This document shows, piece after piece, positions 23,341 to 34,800 of a stretch of DNA of 64,000 nt. The position numbers and the translations under genes are program-made. The stretch spans positions 217,001-281,000 of the forward strand of contig JAPDOI010000294.1 of the NCBI GenBank assembly GCA_029168955.1. Reading direction: 5' to 3'. Numbering within the stretch: the stretch's first letter is position 1; each line of letters starts with the position of its first letter. Origin of the DNA: Aplectana chamaeleonis. Taxonomy: Eukaryota; Nematoda; Chromadorea; Rhabditida; Cosmocercidae. The notes under the pieces were generated by a model, which worked only from the letters and a program-made list of their open reading frames with translations, was not told where the DNA came from and made no database searches.

Positions 23341-23825
23341 ACTGGATTTAATGCCGATATGTGCTTACCAGATCATACCCATTATCGATTGATTGTTGCT
23401 GTGCCTACACAGTTAATGTGTGAATGGCTGAGGAATGTAGACTGGCTCAAAACCTGGTACCGGGTGACCAATCGCTGCTCGTCTGGGTCGCCCAAAATAA
23501 TAAATCGGGTCGCGAGAAAATCTGTACATTGTAGATTAGTCGTCCGTAGCGTTCATTCACACGCAAATTCGCTGCACCGGGAAGGCAATTTTGGTCATCC
23601 GGGTGGCTGGTAACAATCGAGGGGTTAGCGGGTCGCCCGGAAAGGTTGGCGATTCGCCCGGAACGGGACCTGGCCCCGATTTTGAGTGTCCGGGTGGCCC
23701 GAAATGCAGTTTTTTTGCACCGGGAAGGCCGGAACGAAGTTCTGAGGGGGTGTCGGTGGTGAGATGGTAACACTTTCGCTCGGAAACGTGATATGCAGGC
23801 TCGAGTCCTGCCTGATATCTGAGCT
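23341..23825 (+). repeat. tRNA-like dispersed repeat (SINE candidate), copy 1, interrupted
   Basis: The block at about 23752-23820 holds an A-box-like TGGTGAGATGGTAAC and a B-box-like GGCTCGAGTCC. It contains a perfect 5-bp stem (GCAGG/CCTGC) around a 7-base loop, as in a tRNA T arm. The upstream 115 bp (ACTGGATTTAATGCCG to GTAGACTGG) match the copy at 40.07 kb. Here about 300 bp (CACCGGGAAGGC repeats, CGGGTGGCCC) separate the two parts. A complete tRNA cloverleaf is not formed. Confidence 0.45.
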
Positions 23826-24381
23826 CTGCGTTCGACTCAGCTACCTTCTGATGTCTCCTTAAATTGTTCTCCCTGTCAGTTTTATTCCTTTTGTCGATAA
23901 TGTCAAATTATGCAAATTTGGTATAGGATGATGTAATGATATCTGATATATGGCATTGGTATTATCGCTCCAGCCGCGAAGCGGAGCCGAAGCGCGCGTG
24001 CATCACACTGCGCTACATGGGTCGGTGCCCTTCGTGAAAGATTCACGCGCCAATCAGGGCTCTGCGCAACTTTTTTTTTTGAATTTCGCATTTGGTACTT
24101 TTTAGTAAATCCTAATCCGTAATTTGTAATCACGCACAGCCCTCGCGCCAATCAAGAAGTCAGTAAGCAGCTAATGGATGCAAGATATTCACCCCTATCT
24201 TTTATAAATTAGTACTCATTTTGAATTCACCATAATTCTCTTGCAGTCAGACGATCTCAAGAGGCGAGATAATTATTCGCGTTTTATTTTCCTAATATGG
24301 AAGCGGTCTCTTTTCGCTCCAAACACAGTAAGCATCTACAGAAACAAAATTTGTAATTCGCTTGAAATGATTTGACTTAAG

Positions 24382-25016
24382 GCATGTTTTGACTGCATCG
24401 CTGCTGTTTTTCATCGCAGCGATTTTGCACCCGCTGCTGCAGTGATCTCGCAACGGCAGCGATTTCGTTCATAGTGCATACAGGCTACAAAACGGCGAAA
24501 TTCACTTGGTTCCTATGCGTGCTGGTATGGAGCGGAGGTTAGAGACAATGAGAGAGCGTATGGCAGTCGGAGGCCGAGGCACTGCGCGCGCCGCTCGCTC
24601 CTCGAATGATGTGAATCACGCCATTTTATAGAGGGTAGCCTCACGGATGATCGAAGTAATTCAATCAATCAGTGAAATGAATAGCTGTTAGTCATCAGTA
24701 ACACGTTCCGACTCATAAACACTGATCTTGTGATGCGAAAGGGTCAATATTCACCAGACGAATTAAGTCATTCGCTTGGAATCGCTCCGTCGCTGCCATG
24801 ATGGCAGCGATGGAGCGATCATCAGCAACCACCATGAATCGCTCCTCCAGCAGCGAAGCAATAAAACATAGGATTTCGTCGCCGGGCCCTAGCGATGTAA
24901 GACGTTTGCCACGACGCGATCAGGATTGGAGCGCCTTTCCATTACGCGCGATGAAAAAGGAACAGTTGTCCCTCACATGGCCGCAGCGACCATCTGCAGT
25001 CAAAACATGGCTTTGG
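24382..25016. repeat. Inverted-repeat element with GCAGCGAT motifs
   Basis: The left end GGCATGTTTTGACTGCA and the right end TGCAGTCAAAACATGG are inverted copies. Inside are repeated ATCGCTGC/GCAGCGAT words. A 154-bp unrelated insertion sits at 24482-24635. Confidence 0.65.
24482..24635 (+). mobile_element. ~150-bp short insertion, copy 1
   Basis: Runs from CAGGCTACAAAACGGCG to TATAGAGGG and is flanked by TA on both sides. It is the same sequence as the insertion at 62.88-63.03 kb. No coding capacity and no clear terminal inverted repeat. Confidence 0.65.
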
Positions 25017-25306
25017 GCATGCTAGAGAATACCATTTCGTCAGTGGCTACCATTTTTAACCTCTTTTGCGTTCCTAGGGCGTTTTTTTCCGCGGAAATCA
25101 ACCAGGATTTTCTATCTCTGACTTGAAAGGTGTAATCGCGAACATGCTCAAAATGGCTCAGTGAGTCTTCAAATTATGATCCTGATTAAATAAGTTTTCT
25201 GAACATCTGTGCATGTTCCAGCAATGATTTCCGTCGTCGGGTATGCTAGGACAAAAAACCTAGAAGGGCGTTTCAAATGACGATTACGACGTGAGCGCTG
25301 ATCCAG

Positions 25307-25352
25307 TCGAGCAAGAAATCGCAGCGGATAGCCAAGGACACAATCCATAAAG
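25307..25352 (+). CDS. Possible short exon, unidentified
   Basis: A 46-bp segment between a TGATCCAG acceptor and a strong GTAAGC donor reads SSKKSQRIAKDTIHK. The next exon could begin at 25492 (acceptor CTTATCTCAG) and stop after five codons. The minus strand is also open here, so the call is weak. Confidence 0.22.
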
Positions 25353-25903
25353 GTAAGCAGAATTGACGCGAATGAAAACATGTAACAATTCCTTGGTGTT
25401 ACGCCTCCAATTCTTGTGTTTAGGGATTTAATGTATCAGGACGACAACTAGTACTGTGACCAGTTTGCAGCTGTTCTTATCTCAGCGACAGAAAAGGACG
25501 AATAGCAAGGTGGGAAAACGTTCTCGCAGCTAGAGAACGTTGCATGAAAGGGAGAATGAGCTGGCGACGAAGCTCGATTACCGTCGAGAGTTGCTCTGTT
25601 TTAAGCTCTCCAAATACGTGTTTTCTAACGATGTGTACGTTTTCACTGTTCTGTGATGCGATAGATCTGGCCTTTAGGAATTTTGGGTTAAAATCATTGA
25701 ATTACGCTTTGAAATATGCTTCTTTCATAAGTTATCTGTTTGTTGTTGTGTTTATTCTGAGATAAAGCCGATGCAGAGTAAGACAGTTGTTATTGCAAGT
25801 TTTCTAAGATAAACATATGGAAAATCGATGTTGTTACATGATTCATAGAGTGGGTTAAAAGGCGAACTTCATTTATCTTCATGTATCTGCTGTTATGATC
25901 AAA

Positions 25904-26350
25904 GGCAGGGTTCGCGATAAAAACGACTTCCGAGCTCTCTTCATGAGAATGCAGATTTGGCCATCATAAAAGTGAAAATAAGTGAAAAAACCCGGAAATT
26001 CGCGGGAAAAACACTCAAAAACAAAGTATAACGGCTAATTACCGGTGTCGGCCGGCCCCCTAATTAACGCAATTTTCGTTAATGCTTGCTTATCCGCCAT
26101 TTATTTTGCTGGTAAAGTAATCACTAGTCTCCAGAAATGTTTAGAAATTAGTTTAAAAGCAAAATAAAAGTTAACAAAACAGAGATTTACACAAATCTCG
26201 ATATTTGGGGGCGGGAGGACACAAAGCCATAAATTGCTCCTAAGCGTTTTTCCTACAATTTTTTACTCATTTTCGCTTTTGTGATGGCCAGATCTACAAT
26301 TCCATGAGGATAGCTTTACAACCGATTTTATCGAGAACCCTGCCTTCAAG
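25904..26350. repeat. TTAA-type element, GGGTTCGCGATAAAA family
   Basis: Starts AAGGCAGGGTTCGCGATAAA and ends ATCGAGAACCCTGCCTTC. Sister copies lie at 34.01 and 41.94 kb. Confidence 0.75.
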
Positions 26351-26631
26351 GTAGAATTTGACTCATAGAAAATAAAAGGTAGCGGTTCCGTTGTATTCAA
26401 ATTCGAAATGCATTGGTAGTCGAAAAACTAATCATCGGATTTTTATGCGCTGCTAGCTCAAGGTATTTCAGCTAGCCTCTTTTCGATGGTCCGTACCATG
26501 GGGTTTCCCGCGCTGCCTCTGCATAAGGTGGGATTCCACTTGCTTCGCTTATGATTCTGCTTGTTTTGGCGCATGGCTTTCACTCTACCCCTTCCGCCTA
26601 TCGTAAGGTTCCGCTTGCTTGGTATTAAAGG

Positions 26632-27086
26632 CAGTGTTCACGATAAATTTCACTTCCGATATCTCCACGGTTTACGGAAGGTCTGGTGCCCTATATAGCA
26701 AGGCATGCTTAAAAAGGTCACGAAAGACGCGCTTTTGAGCCAAAATAGGCCCTCTCTTGTTTACGTTGATTTTTGAGCGTGGAGGAAATGACAGCTAGAA
26801 GGATGATATCTATCAGTGCAATGAAGCAAACAGCTCACTTATCAGCACTTCCTTCACTTGATCATTCCTATAATCTGAGTCTTCATTTGTTCCTTTCAAG
26901 GGGCGGATCTGGGGCACGGGGCGTGTCAGGGGCACCAAAACGCTTGTTTGCAGCCGTTATTTTGCCGCTCCTGGCTCGTTTTCTACCGTTCTTTTGACAC
27001 TGGGAGCCTAGGGTCTTTCTCCCCTATCATTTTACCGTGGAAAGTCAACGAGGATGATCATCGTGAACACTGCCTTCAATCTCTGC
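26632..27086. repeat. TTAA-type element, GTGTTCACGAT family
   Basis: Starts TTAAAGGCAGTGTTCACGAT and ends ATCGTGAACACTGCCTTCAA. A related right end also occurs at about 27335-27485 after the minisatellite. Confidence 0.75.
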
Positions 27087-27089
27087 TTG

Positions 27090-27330
27090 CTTCGCGTTAG
27101 CTTCCACTCGCTTAGCGTTAGCTTCTGCTTGCTTCCCGTTAACTTCCGCTCGTTCAGTGTTAGTTTCTACTTGCTTCGCGTTTGCTTTCGCTCGCCTCGG
27201 TGCATGGTTCCACTCGTTCCCCTACCTAACGTAAGGTTCTGGTTGCTTGCCGTTAGCTTCTGCTTGCTTCGCGTGTTAGCTTTTGCTTGCTTCGCGTTCG
27301 GTACGGAACAATCCGTTACTAGCGGATTGC
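27090..27330. repeat. ~22-bp minisatellite (CTTGCTTCGCGTTAGCTTCTG)
   Basis: About ten diverged units of GCTTGCTTCGCGTTAGCTTC follow the TTAA-type element. Looser copies occur at 26.52-26.62 kb inside the neighbouring sequence. Confidence 0.65.
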
Positions 27331-27503
27331 GTGTTAGCAGCTTGTTTTGAAAGTTCTGAGTGCAGCCATTATTTTGCCACTACTTTTCTGCAGTTGTTTC
27401 GGCACTGTGAGCCTAAGATCCTTCTCTCCTATCATTTCACTGCATGATGCCACCGAGGATGATCATCGCGAACGCTGGCTTCAAGCAGACCAAATAACCC
27501 TAG

Positions 27504-27803
27504 CTATGTTATGTAGAAGCTTTCAAACGATTTTTTGTAGCAGTCTTGGCTTGTCAAGAGTCGCTTTTGGCCAATACATTTCTCCCAACGTAGAAATTTG
27601 TTCCAAATCAGCCAAAGTCCTTTAAAAATCAATAGAATGACTTCGATTTTGTGATCAGCATCCGGAACAACATCTACGAAAAAACTTCGAACCAAATCCT
27701 TAGCAGCTCTTCTAAACAACATGAGAATTGCCTTTTGGGTACCCTTTGCTAAGCTATGAAGACGTCCTTTCCTGGAATCCCTTGAGGCATTTAGCGATTT
27801 CAA
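27504..27803 (-). CDS. Unidentified 99-codon open frame
   Basis: A minus-strand frame without stops contains AILMLFRRAAKDLVRSFFVD, then IEVILLIFKGLWLIWNKFL, and ends at TAG. Its mixture of charged and hydrophobic residues looks protein-like, and the segment is outside the adjacent repeats. No clear acceptor or start codon in context was found (the frame opens with TTG). It could be a terminal exon or a decayed element. Confidence 0.28.
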   Translation of the reverse strand: MKSLNASRDSRKGRLHSLAKGTQKAILMLFRRAAKDLVRSFFVDVVPDADHKIEVILLIFKGLWLIWNKFLRWEKCIGQKRLLTSQDCYKKSFESFYIT

Positions 27804-27947
27804 GCATGTTCTGTCTCACATTTTAAGCACTCAAAATACAGGGTTTTTTTCGGAATTCGGTAGGCAAGCCCTATCAAAGTATAGATTAGAGAACAGTGAA
27901 GAGGATATGCTGTATACACTACAGCAGTGTAAAAAGAGACTGAAGTA

Positions 27948-28300
27948 AAGTAGAGGCGAACAAGGTAAAGAGATGAGAAAAAGAGTGAAAAGGAGTGGGG
28001 GAGAATGGTAGAAGGAAAGAGAAGCGAGGTGTAAAGATGCAAAAAGAGGAAAAAATATAGGAAAGCAGGCGGGAAGAAAAACAAATAATGAAGAGCGTGA
28101 AATCAAGAAATCCAGAGGGGACAAGGTCGAAAAAAAGGAAGAAAAAGACAAAAGAAGGAAGGAAACAAGCAGACAACGGGGATAGTAGAGAAACGTAGGA
28201 ATGGCAAGAAAGAAATTGTGAAAACAAAAGGAAAGGGATCGAAAAAGAAACAAGAAAAAGGAAAAAAGCCAAGTTATGGCAAATAAAGAGGGAAAGAAGT
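27948..28300 (+). other. Purine-rich tract of ~350 bp
   Basis: On the plus strand nearly all bases are A or G, with runs such as AAGAGGAAAAAATATAGGAAAG and GAAAAAAAGGAAGAAAAAG. The long minus-strand frames rich in F, L and S are simply the translation of polypyrimidine and are not genes. Confidence 0.7.
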
Positions 28301-28480
28301 CTAACATGATGTAGGAGTCTGGGCCAGTCTACATTTTGCATTTCGTGGTGTCCCATGAACTCGCTCAATCAACATTGTCTTTCCTCTCCTGCCATTGTTC
28401 TCAAGGCCCACTTCAGAGCCGGTCTTTTCCGATAGTGATGGACTGTGTCATGTTCACAGAAGCTCTCCTGCCACTCACAG

Positions 28481-28678
28481 ATTCGAAAAAACCTATCAGA
28501 GTTGTTCGAATGCGCTCACGACGGAACTATGGGGGAGCAGATCATTTTGAGACAGTTCTCTGAATGTTTGCCGTTCTTTGATCCCTCTGAGTTCCATTTG
28601 TGTTCACAATTTTTCATGTATGCGATGACCTCCTTTGGCCGTTGCAAAAAATTTCGCCCAAACAGTTCTGTCGAATGA
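28481..28678 (+). CDS. Possible terminal exon, unidentified
   Basis: After a strong acceptor (CTGCCACTCACAG) the plus strand is open for 65 codons to TGA, reading IRKNLSELFECAHDGTMGEQ, then RQFSECLPFFDPSEFHLCSQ and MYAMTSFGRCKKF. The opposite strand is also open and carries a GTGAGTGG donor in this region, so the strand is not certain. Confidence 0.28.
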   Translation: MRKNLSELFECAHDGTMGEQIILRQFSECLPFFDPSEFHLCSQFFMYAMTSFGRCKKFRPNSSVE

Positions 28679-29208
28679 CTCAAACGCAATAAGTGTTTCC
28701 CGGAGGTAGTCACGATCTTAGCAAGTCAAAGCAATATGAAGACGTGAAAATTTCTCGGAGCATTTTGCATCCCTACCAGAAGCATCTCAATTAGTAGGGA
28801 AAGACGAGTATATTGTGGTGACCCACGCTGATCGGTGTATCTAGATTCTCACCAATGGGTCGACCCTTCGGCACATCATCTGCGTGGGTGGTACCGAGGA
28901 TTTTTACCAAATGCGTAGCGTTCTTTCCGATTTTTTTACAAAACTCACCTACTTGCCAACACATGTTTGAGCATTTCATTGAAAAAAAAAACTAAAAAAA
29001 AAGAACGACTTTCTTGAATGGATCTTGGCAGTAGCTAGCAAGACAGTTCGTTGCTCCTAAAAATGAAAAAATTGGAAAGCACCGTTTCAACCAGCCAGCC
29101 GATTTCAAAGTCTGGAAGGAGTGGCCTGAACTTCACCCAGAATGCACTGCGAACCCTAATTTTACCGGAAAGTGCCTGCCGCGAAATCACTGGTAAATTG
29201 CCGCGAAA

Positions 29209-29787
29209 ATGCACGGAACGTACCTCAAAAATGACTCGAATCCACAGAAAAGTCTGCCACGAATTTACCGCGACAATACAGCCATCACTGCAACGAGAGC
29301 GACCTTCTGCAGCAGCAGCAGAGAGGGCTCAGTTGATATCGCGGCGGACTACAAAGCGATGGACTTGTTAGGGTTCATGGATCAATCATGGTATGCCGTG
29401 GCGAAAATCACGGTAGACTCCCGGCAGAATACCGGCGTTTCCGCATTTCGCTTGATCGAGGCAGTATGGTCTCGGAAGAATCCAGGCAATGCTTTGATTC
29501 TACCGCGACTGTGTCGCAACAGATCCGGTCCGGCACCGATGGAGCAGATTCCGGATAGACTTTCGGTAGAATCCAAGCGATTTTTTTTTCTAGAGCGAGC
29601 TCCATCGAACGCCGCGCGACCTAAGAAAAGTGGGTACATCCGTTTCCTAGATAGTTGGGTTACTAACCTGAGAGGGCTGTTAAGCAAGCACTATCTCGGT
29701 TATTCCAAAGTTCATAACAGAATTTTTCACAGCTTGAAGGACTCGAAAGCCAAGTTTTTTAACAAGATTTATGGTGAGTCAGAATAG
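29209..29787 (+). CDS. Unidentified 192-codon open frame, doubtful
   Basis: The longest frame in this region outside the retroelements. The DNA repeats degenerate words (CGGCAGAATACCGG, AGAATCCAGGCA, CAGATTCCGGATAG, GGTAGAATCCAAGCG), suggesting the frame follows a diverged repeat rather than a gene. No domain, signal peptide or splice signal supports it. Confidence 0.18.
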   Translation: MHGTYLKNDSNPQKSLPRIYRDNTAITATRATFCSSSREGSVDIAADYKAMDLLGFMDQSWYAVAKITVDSRQNTGVSAFRLIEAVWSRKNPGNALILPRLCRNRSGPAPMEQIPDRLSVESKRFFFLERAPSNAARPKKSGYIRFLDSWVTNLRGLLSKHYLGYSKVHNRIFHSLKDSKAKFFNKIYGESE

Positions 29788-31142
29788 AATAGTTCCTTGA
29801 TTTCAATTTTCATTGCTAGATGCCTTGAGATTTGTCGTTTTGACGAGGTTTAAGCTTCAATGAAACCCTCTGTTCCACCTTCGTTTTTTTAAACCTCAAC
29901 GCATTAAGATTCACAATCGATAACTGACATTTGTTTGCACAAAAAACATGAAAGCAGTGAAATCTAACGCATACATTTTTTCCATGAATGGATCTTTTCA
30001 ACCCAGAGAGCCTTGGGGGAAAACTAGCCAGCTTTGAAGCTGTTACTAACGACAATGGCGATAAACACTACAATAAGCATAAACAGATGCCAGCCAACAG
30101 GGGAGAAAATCAACGAGATTGTGGTATCTATGGGTTATGAGATGGGTAAGGATCAAAAGAGGGAGAATCTAGAATAGCTCTGAAAATTGGAACATTCGCA
30201 ATAGAACCGCAACTTTAGTAAATCGTCGTCATGAATCAAACTAGCCACTAGCCGGCTAAACGAATGCTCTAAATTGCTGGAAATTGTCGGCTGTTTTTCG
30301 GATTCTCTTCATTAAGTCGGCTAGAAATCCAAGAAAAAGCCAGAATATTTATTGCATGGACAACGAGGTCTAATTGCTGAGTAAGGCAGACGCTTCCGTC
30401 GCCCACACTACACGACTCGCTAGGCATCCAGCTGATGAAGTATTCAAATGAGATGCAAAAGGTGTTGGGAATACCTCCCCGTATCGACTTACTGGTTTCG
30501 TATTGCTCATTAATCGCATATTGTGGTTAGCTAGCTCGTCGCACAATCAAAGCACATGAAATCAGGAAACAAGCATATCATCAGGTCTTTCAGAGAACGC
30601 GATTTTCTCATTTATTGCATTCATACTACAGGCAAAATCTTTACCACCTGCTAACGAAACGAAAAATCATTTTAGAGAAAAACGGAGTCCAGACTTGAAC
30701 CAATTGTTGTAGGAACTACTCTCCCAACAGCAACCGCACCTCTGCACATCAACTCATGAAATATGTACAAGCCTTGAAATCAAAAGCCAGGAACGCATGT
30801 CACCATGCTGCAAACGCTAGCCAGTAAAATATGCAGACATGGATGTCGTGAATGTGGCACGGCTCCCAATGGAACGCTTAACGGTGGACACACAGATATT
30901 CACCGAGTGGCCGAATCAATGCTAGAGCAAGACGGCTAGCTCTCCCTTGCCAATTACAAACTATTACGAGAACAAGCGTCCCTACTGGTAATCAACTTCA
31001 ATGTGCTTTTCACCAAACAGGATAGACACACACACACACACACGTAGACATGGCGGACACTACATCCTCTTCACACTGAAATTAAGAAGCAAAACGAAAA
31101 TTAAACCTAACAGTAACACCAGGTCTTTTTTACGATAAACTC
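29788..31142. other. No gene recognised
   Basis: Contains a short (CA)n run at about 31028-31043. No exon with matching splice signals was found between 29.8 and 31.1 kb. Confidence 0.4.
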
Positions 31143-31148
31143 TTTATT
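31143..31148 (-). terminator. Polyadenylation signal AATAAA
   Basis: On the minus strand AATAAA lies 98 bases after the TAA stop of the long split gene, with a T/A-rich downstream stretch. A 3' UTR of about 120 bases is normal for nematodes. Confidence 0.6.
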
Positions 31149-31827
31149 ACATGAATAATTACGCCAATATTATATACAGACAGAATGACAAGGCACATGC
31201 GATTATGACTCCGTATTATTCTTTCGATTACCGCTTGTTAGGTTTTTAAAGAAAGCCTTCAACGATGGCTTCGAAGCTGACATCTTCATCGACCCAGAAC
31301 ATCTAGAACACGGAAAAATGAACTATACAGATAGAAACCACCGACCGATTTTCATGAAATGGCTTTGAATTTTAGTTCGTGAGCTCTCTCAAAATTTTCT
31401 TTCCTCTCGAAACCTTATTGCGAGGCTGCACTTTCCATGGGCTGGTTGGCCACCTAACCGGTCCCATGTGGGGAGTCAGTAAACCAATGATCCGAGGTAC
31501 AACGTGCCATAGCTGGCTGGCACGCTAAACTAGCTTCGTTGGCTTGTATAGAGATGAGGGCTTACGGGTAATTTCAATTTGAAACGACAATATTGTAAAT
31601 AGGCTCACACATAATAAACCATTACTGCAAAATGTGCCGGTATATCAAATGATTCCTTTTTTTCACTGTTATTGTTGTCTGCATTGCTGTAACTGTTTTT
31701 TTTTCTAGTTTTGATTGTTTTTTTCTTTTTTCTCATCGTTTTCTTTTCTTCGCACATGGAATATCTTTCTCATCGATTTTCGACAAGTTGTTGATTGGAG
31801 CGTTCTACTGAACGTACTAAATAACTA
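31149..31827. other. Terminal exon region and flank, otherwise no feature
   Basis: Beyond the last exon of the split gene (31246-31302) I see no repeat or gene in this stretch up to the mariner end. Confidence 0.35.
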
Positions 31828-34800
31828 CCATGTTGTTCAATAAGTTTTTTTCGTTCGATAAGAGAGGGCGTTGCTACTAGCCCAAATTTTTTTTTGTTTT
31901 GTTGGTCCACTCTTCATATGAACTACAATACCGCTCGTAGGATTTGGTCAGAAAGCGAGCGAGGTCGGGTTTTCGCGTCTTTTTCGTCTTTTTTGTATAA
32001 CTCGCTTCAAAGTCAACTTTGAGCGAAACTAGGGAGATATTCGTGATCCTCGCGTTGAGGGCTACCCAATGGTTTAGCCTTTGTGGTGATTACGCTGAGA
32101 ACTACAAAAGTTTCGTAATCACCCAGGTTTGTGATTACGGTACCGTGATTCATGGTGCGCTACCGTCTCCGCCTGCGTTTCCCTGTGTCTACCGTATTTG
32201 GAGAGCTGGTTGATTGCGAAACTTTCATACTTCTCAACGGAATCCAAACAATGGGTACACCCCTGCATAGCCCTCAACGCCTGGATTATGAATATCTTCC
32301 TAGTTTCGCTCAAATTTGACTTTGAAGCGATTTATACAAAAAAGACGCGAAAACCCGACCTCGCTCGATTTCTGACCAAATCCTATGAGCGGTATTGTAT
32401 GTGAAGTTTCATTTCATACTGTCAATTCATTCTTTGTTTACAAGCCATTTAGTGTCGCCGGGTCACAGCAATGGAAAAAATTGAATATCGTGCAGTGATA
32501 AAATTCTTATTTTTGGAAGGTGTAACACTAAAGGAAATTCACGAACGAATGTTAAAAGTGTATAATGATTGTTCACCTACATTTAGAACAGTATAAAGAT
32601 GGGTTGCCGAATTTAAACGTGGTCGTACAAACCTTGAAGACGATCCAGGTGAAGGACGTCCAAAAAGCGCATCAACACCAGAAACCATAGCAAAAATACA
32701 GGATATGGTTTTGTAGGACCGTCGATTGACTGAGAGAGATTTAGTAGAGGCTCTACACATCTCATTAGGCAGTGTGAGCTATATTATAAGTGAAACTTTG
32801 GGTATTAGAAAGCTGTGTGCACGATGGGTGCCGCATTCGCTAACAATGGAACGAAAACACATTCGAATGCGACTTTCTCAGCAACATTTGGAGCGTTTTA
32901 AAAAGGATAAAGTGGATTTTGTGCGTTGATTCATCACTATGAGTGAGACTTGGATTTTTGTTTAGGATTTTAAAAAAATTTAAGTGTGTTAATGTTCAGG
33001 GAGATTAAACTAAATAATAAAGTGTATTTTGAACCATGACTGTGTTTTTCTTATCGAACGACAAAACTTATTGAAAAACTTGGCAAATAAATAAAAACAG
33101 GAAAATATGTGGGTACCGCCAAAATGTCACCAGGTGCTTTCAAATAGCATCGGGGGCAGGATTCATGAAAGAAACAAGAAGAAATATTTAAATATGGGTT
33201 TAACATACCATGGTCTTACCCTACTCGTTACCCGCAACAGCGATAGTGTGCGCAACCTCACCATACCACACTCATTGGACGCAGTTGCCAGCGTGTATTA
33301 GATTGGTAATTTGCCAACATAATCCGGAGCCCAGTACCGCACTGGAGCGCGGTATTTTCTGAGTGAGAAACGCGAAACCCCAGTCTCCTATGGTATCTCG
33401 CACCCTGCTCTGTACCCACAGTTTTGAGAGTATGGTATATAACGAATCACAGGTTGATAGTACCATTTCCCTCTTAACCCCTTTACACCGCGGTTTACAC
33501 GTTCACGAATCCGGCCTCGGAATGGGTGGATAACCAGTGCCGGAATACACCATCGAAATCGCGCGTTTACTATTCTTGCTGGAACGAAATTCCGGTCCGC
33601 ATTGACATACAAGCGCTGTTGCAGCACCCAGCACGATGATAATCGTACAAGGAAAAGTGTTAATCGCGCCGGGACCACGAGGCCTTAGCACGATTATATA
33701 CGTGTTCCGTGCTGCAACAGCGGTTGTCAGCAAATGCGGGCCGGAATTTGGCTCCGATGAAAGCAGTACGCGTCCTATACTCGCGCAGATTTAATCGCCG
33801 CCTTTGAGGCGAAACCTGCGCGTTTTTTCGCTGCAGTCCGCTTACTTTTGCGCCAAAAGTGAAAATGCTGTATCGTGCCATTAAGAGAGCTTGCACTCGA
33901 ATTTAGCACGAGCACATTTTTAATAATGGTGTATACCAGCTGCATCAGGTGGATGTCAGTCCCGTAAATGAACCTTTGGTTGAGTGATACTTACATGTAT
34001 GCCTGAAGGCAGGGTTTTCGATAAAATCGGTTGTTGCGCTATCCTCAAGGAAAGGTATATCTGGCCAACACAAAAGTGAAAATAAGTAAAAAAAATAGAG
34101 AAAAAACACTCAGGAACAAGTTATTGCTTGGTGTCCTTCTGCCCGCCGTTATTGAAATTTCTATAAAAGCCGGTTTTTCCAGCTCATATTTACCTTCAAA
34201 AGTAATTGCCGAGCATTCTTAGAGGCTACTAACTACTTCAGGAGCAAAACAGAAAGACGGATAAGCAAGCAATCATGAAAAAAAAACTCGTTAACTGGGG
34301 GGGAGGCTGGCCGACACCATAATTAGCCGTACTGGCTTGTTTTGTGCGCTTTTCCTGCAAATTTTCACTTTTTTCCCTTATTTTCGCTTTAGTAATTACC
34401 AGACCTACATTTCCATGAAGAGAGCTCAAAAATGTTATTATCGCGAACCTTGCCTTTAAAGGCAGCATACACGCTCGTAAACGTGGTTGAGATAACTACG
34501 GAAGTAGAATGATATGGCTCAGATCACAACACCTACGCATTTCGAAGCGTCAAGAATGGCGCACAATAAAGTTGCACGAGTGAGAAGTTGGCCCCGCCCC
34601 CGTATCTGCCCGCCCCTGTGTATTTGCTGTTCTCCCACGAAGCAGTGGTGCTGAGCCATTCCCACCGTTTTCGTCGTTTGTGGGTGGTTCACCAAATACA
34701 ATATATAAACCACATACATCGCCGACGGTGAGAATAGCCCAGCGACCCTGTTTTGGAGAACGGCAAATAGAGGGCGCGGAGAAATACGGGGCAGTACCCA

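Noticed and set aside
23752..23823. A functional tRNA gene
   Set aside because: Only the T arm and box-like words are present; acceptor and anticodon stems do not form.
27831..28368. Long minus-strand frames (149 and 158 codons) rich in F, L and S
   Set aside because: They are the translation of a polypyrimidine strand with no complexity, no splice signals and overlapping alternatives in other frames.
29209..29787. 192-codon frame as a confident gene
   Set aside because: Degenerate internal repetition of the DNA and lack of any start or splice context; kept only as a doubtful entry.
32019..32313. Two opposite-strand frames both starting MSETR
   Set aside because: They are mirror products of the inverted repeat nested in the mariner.
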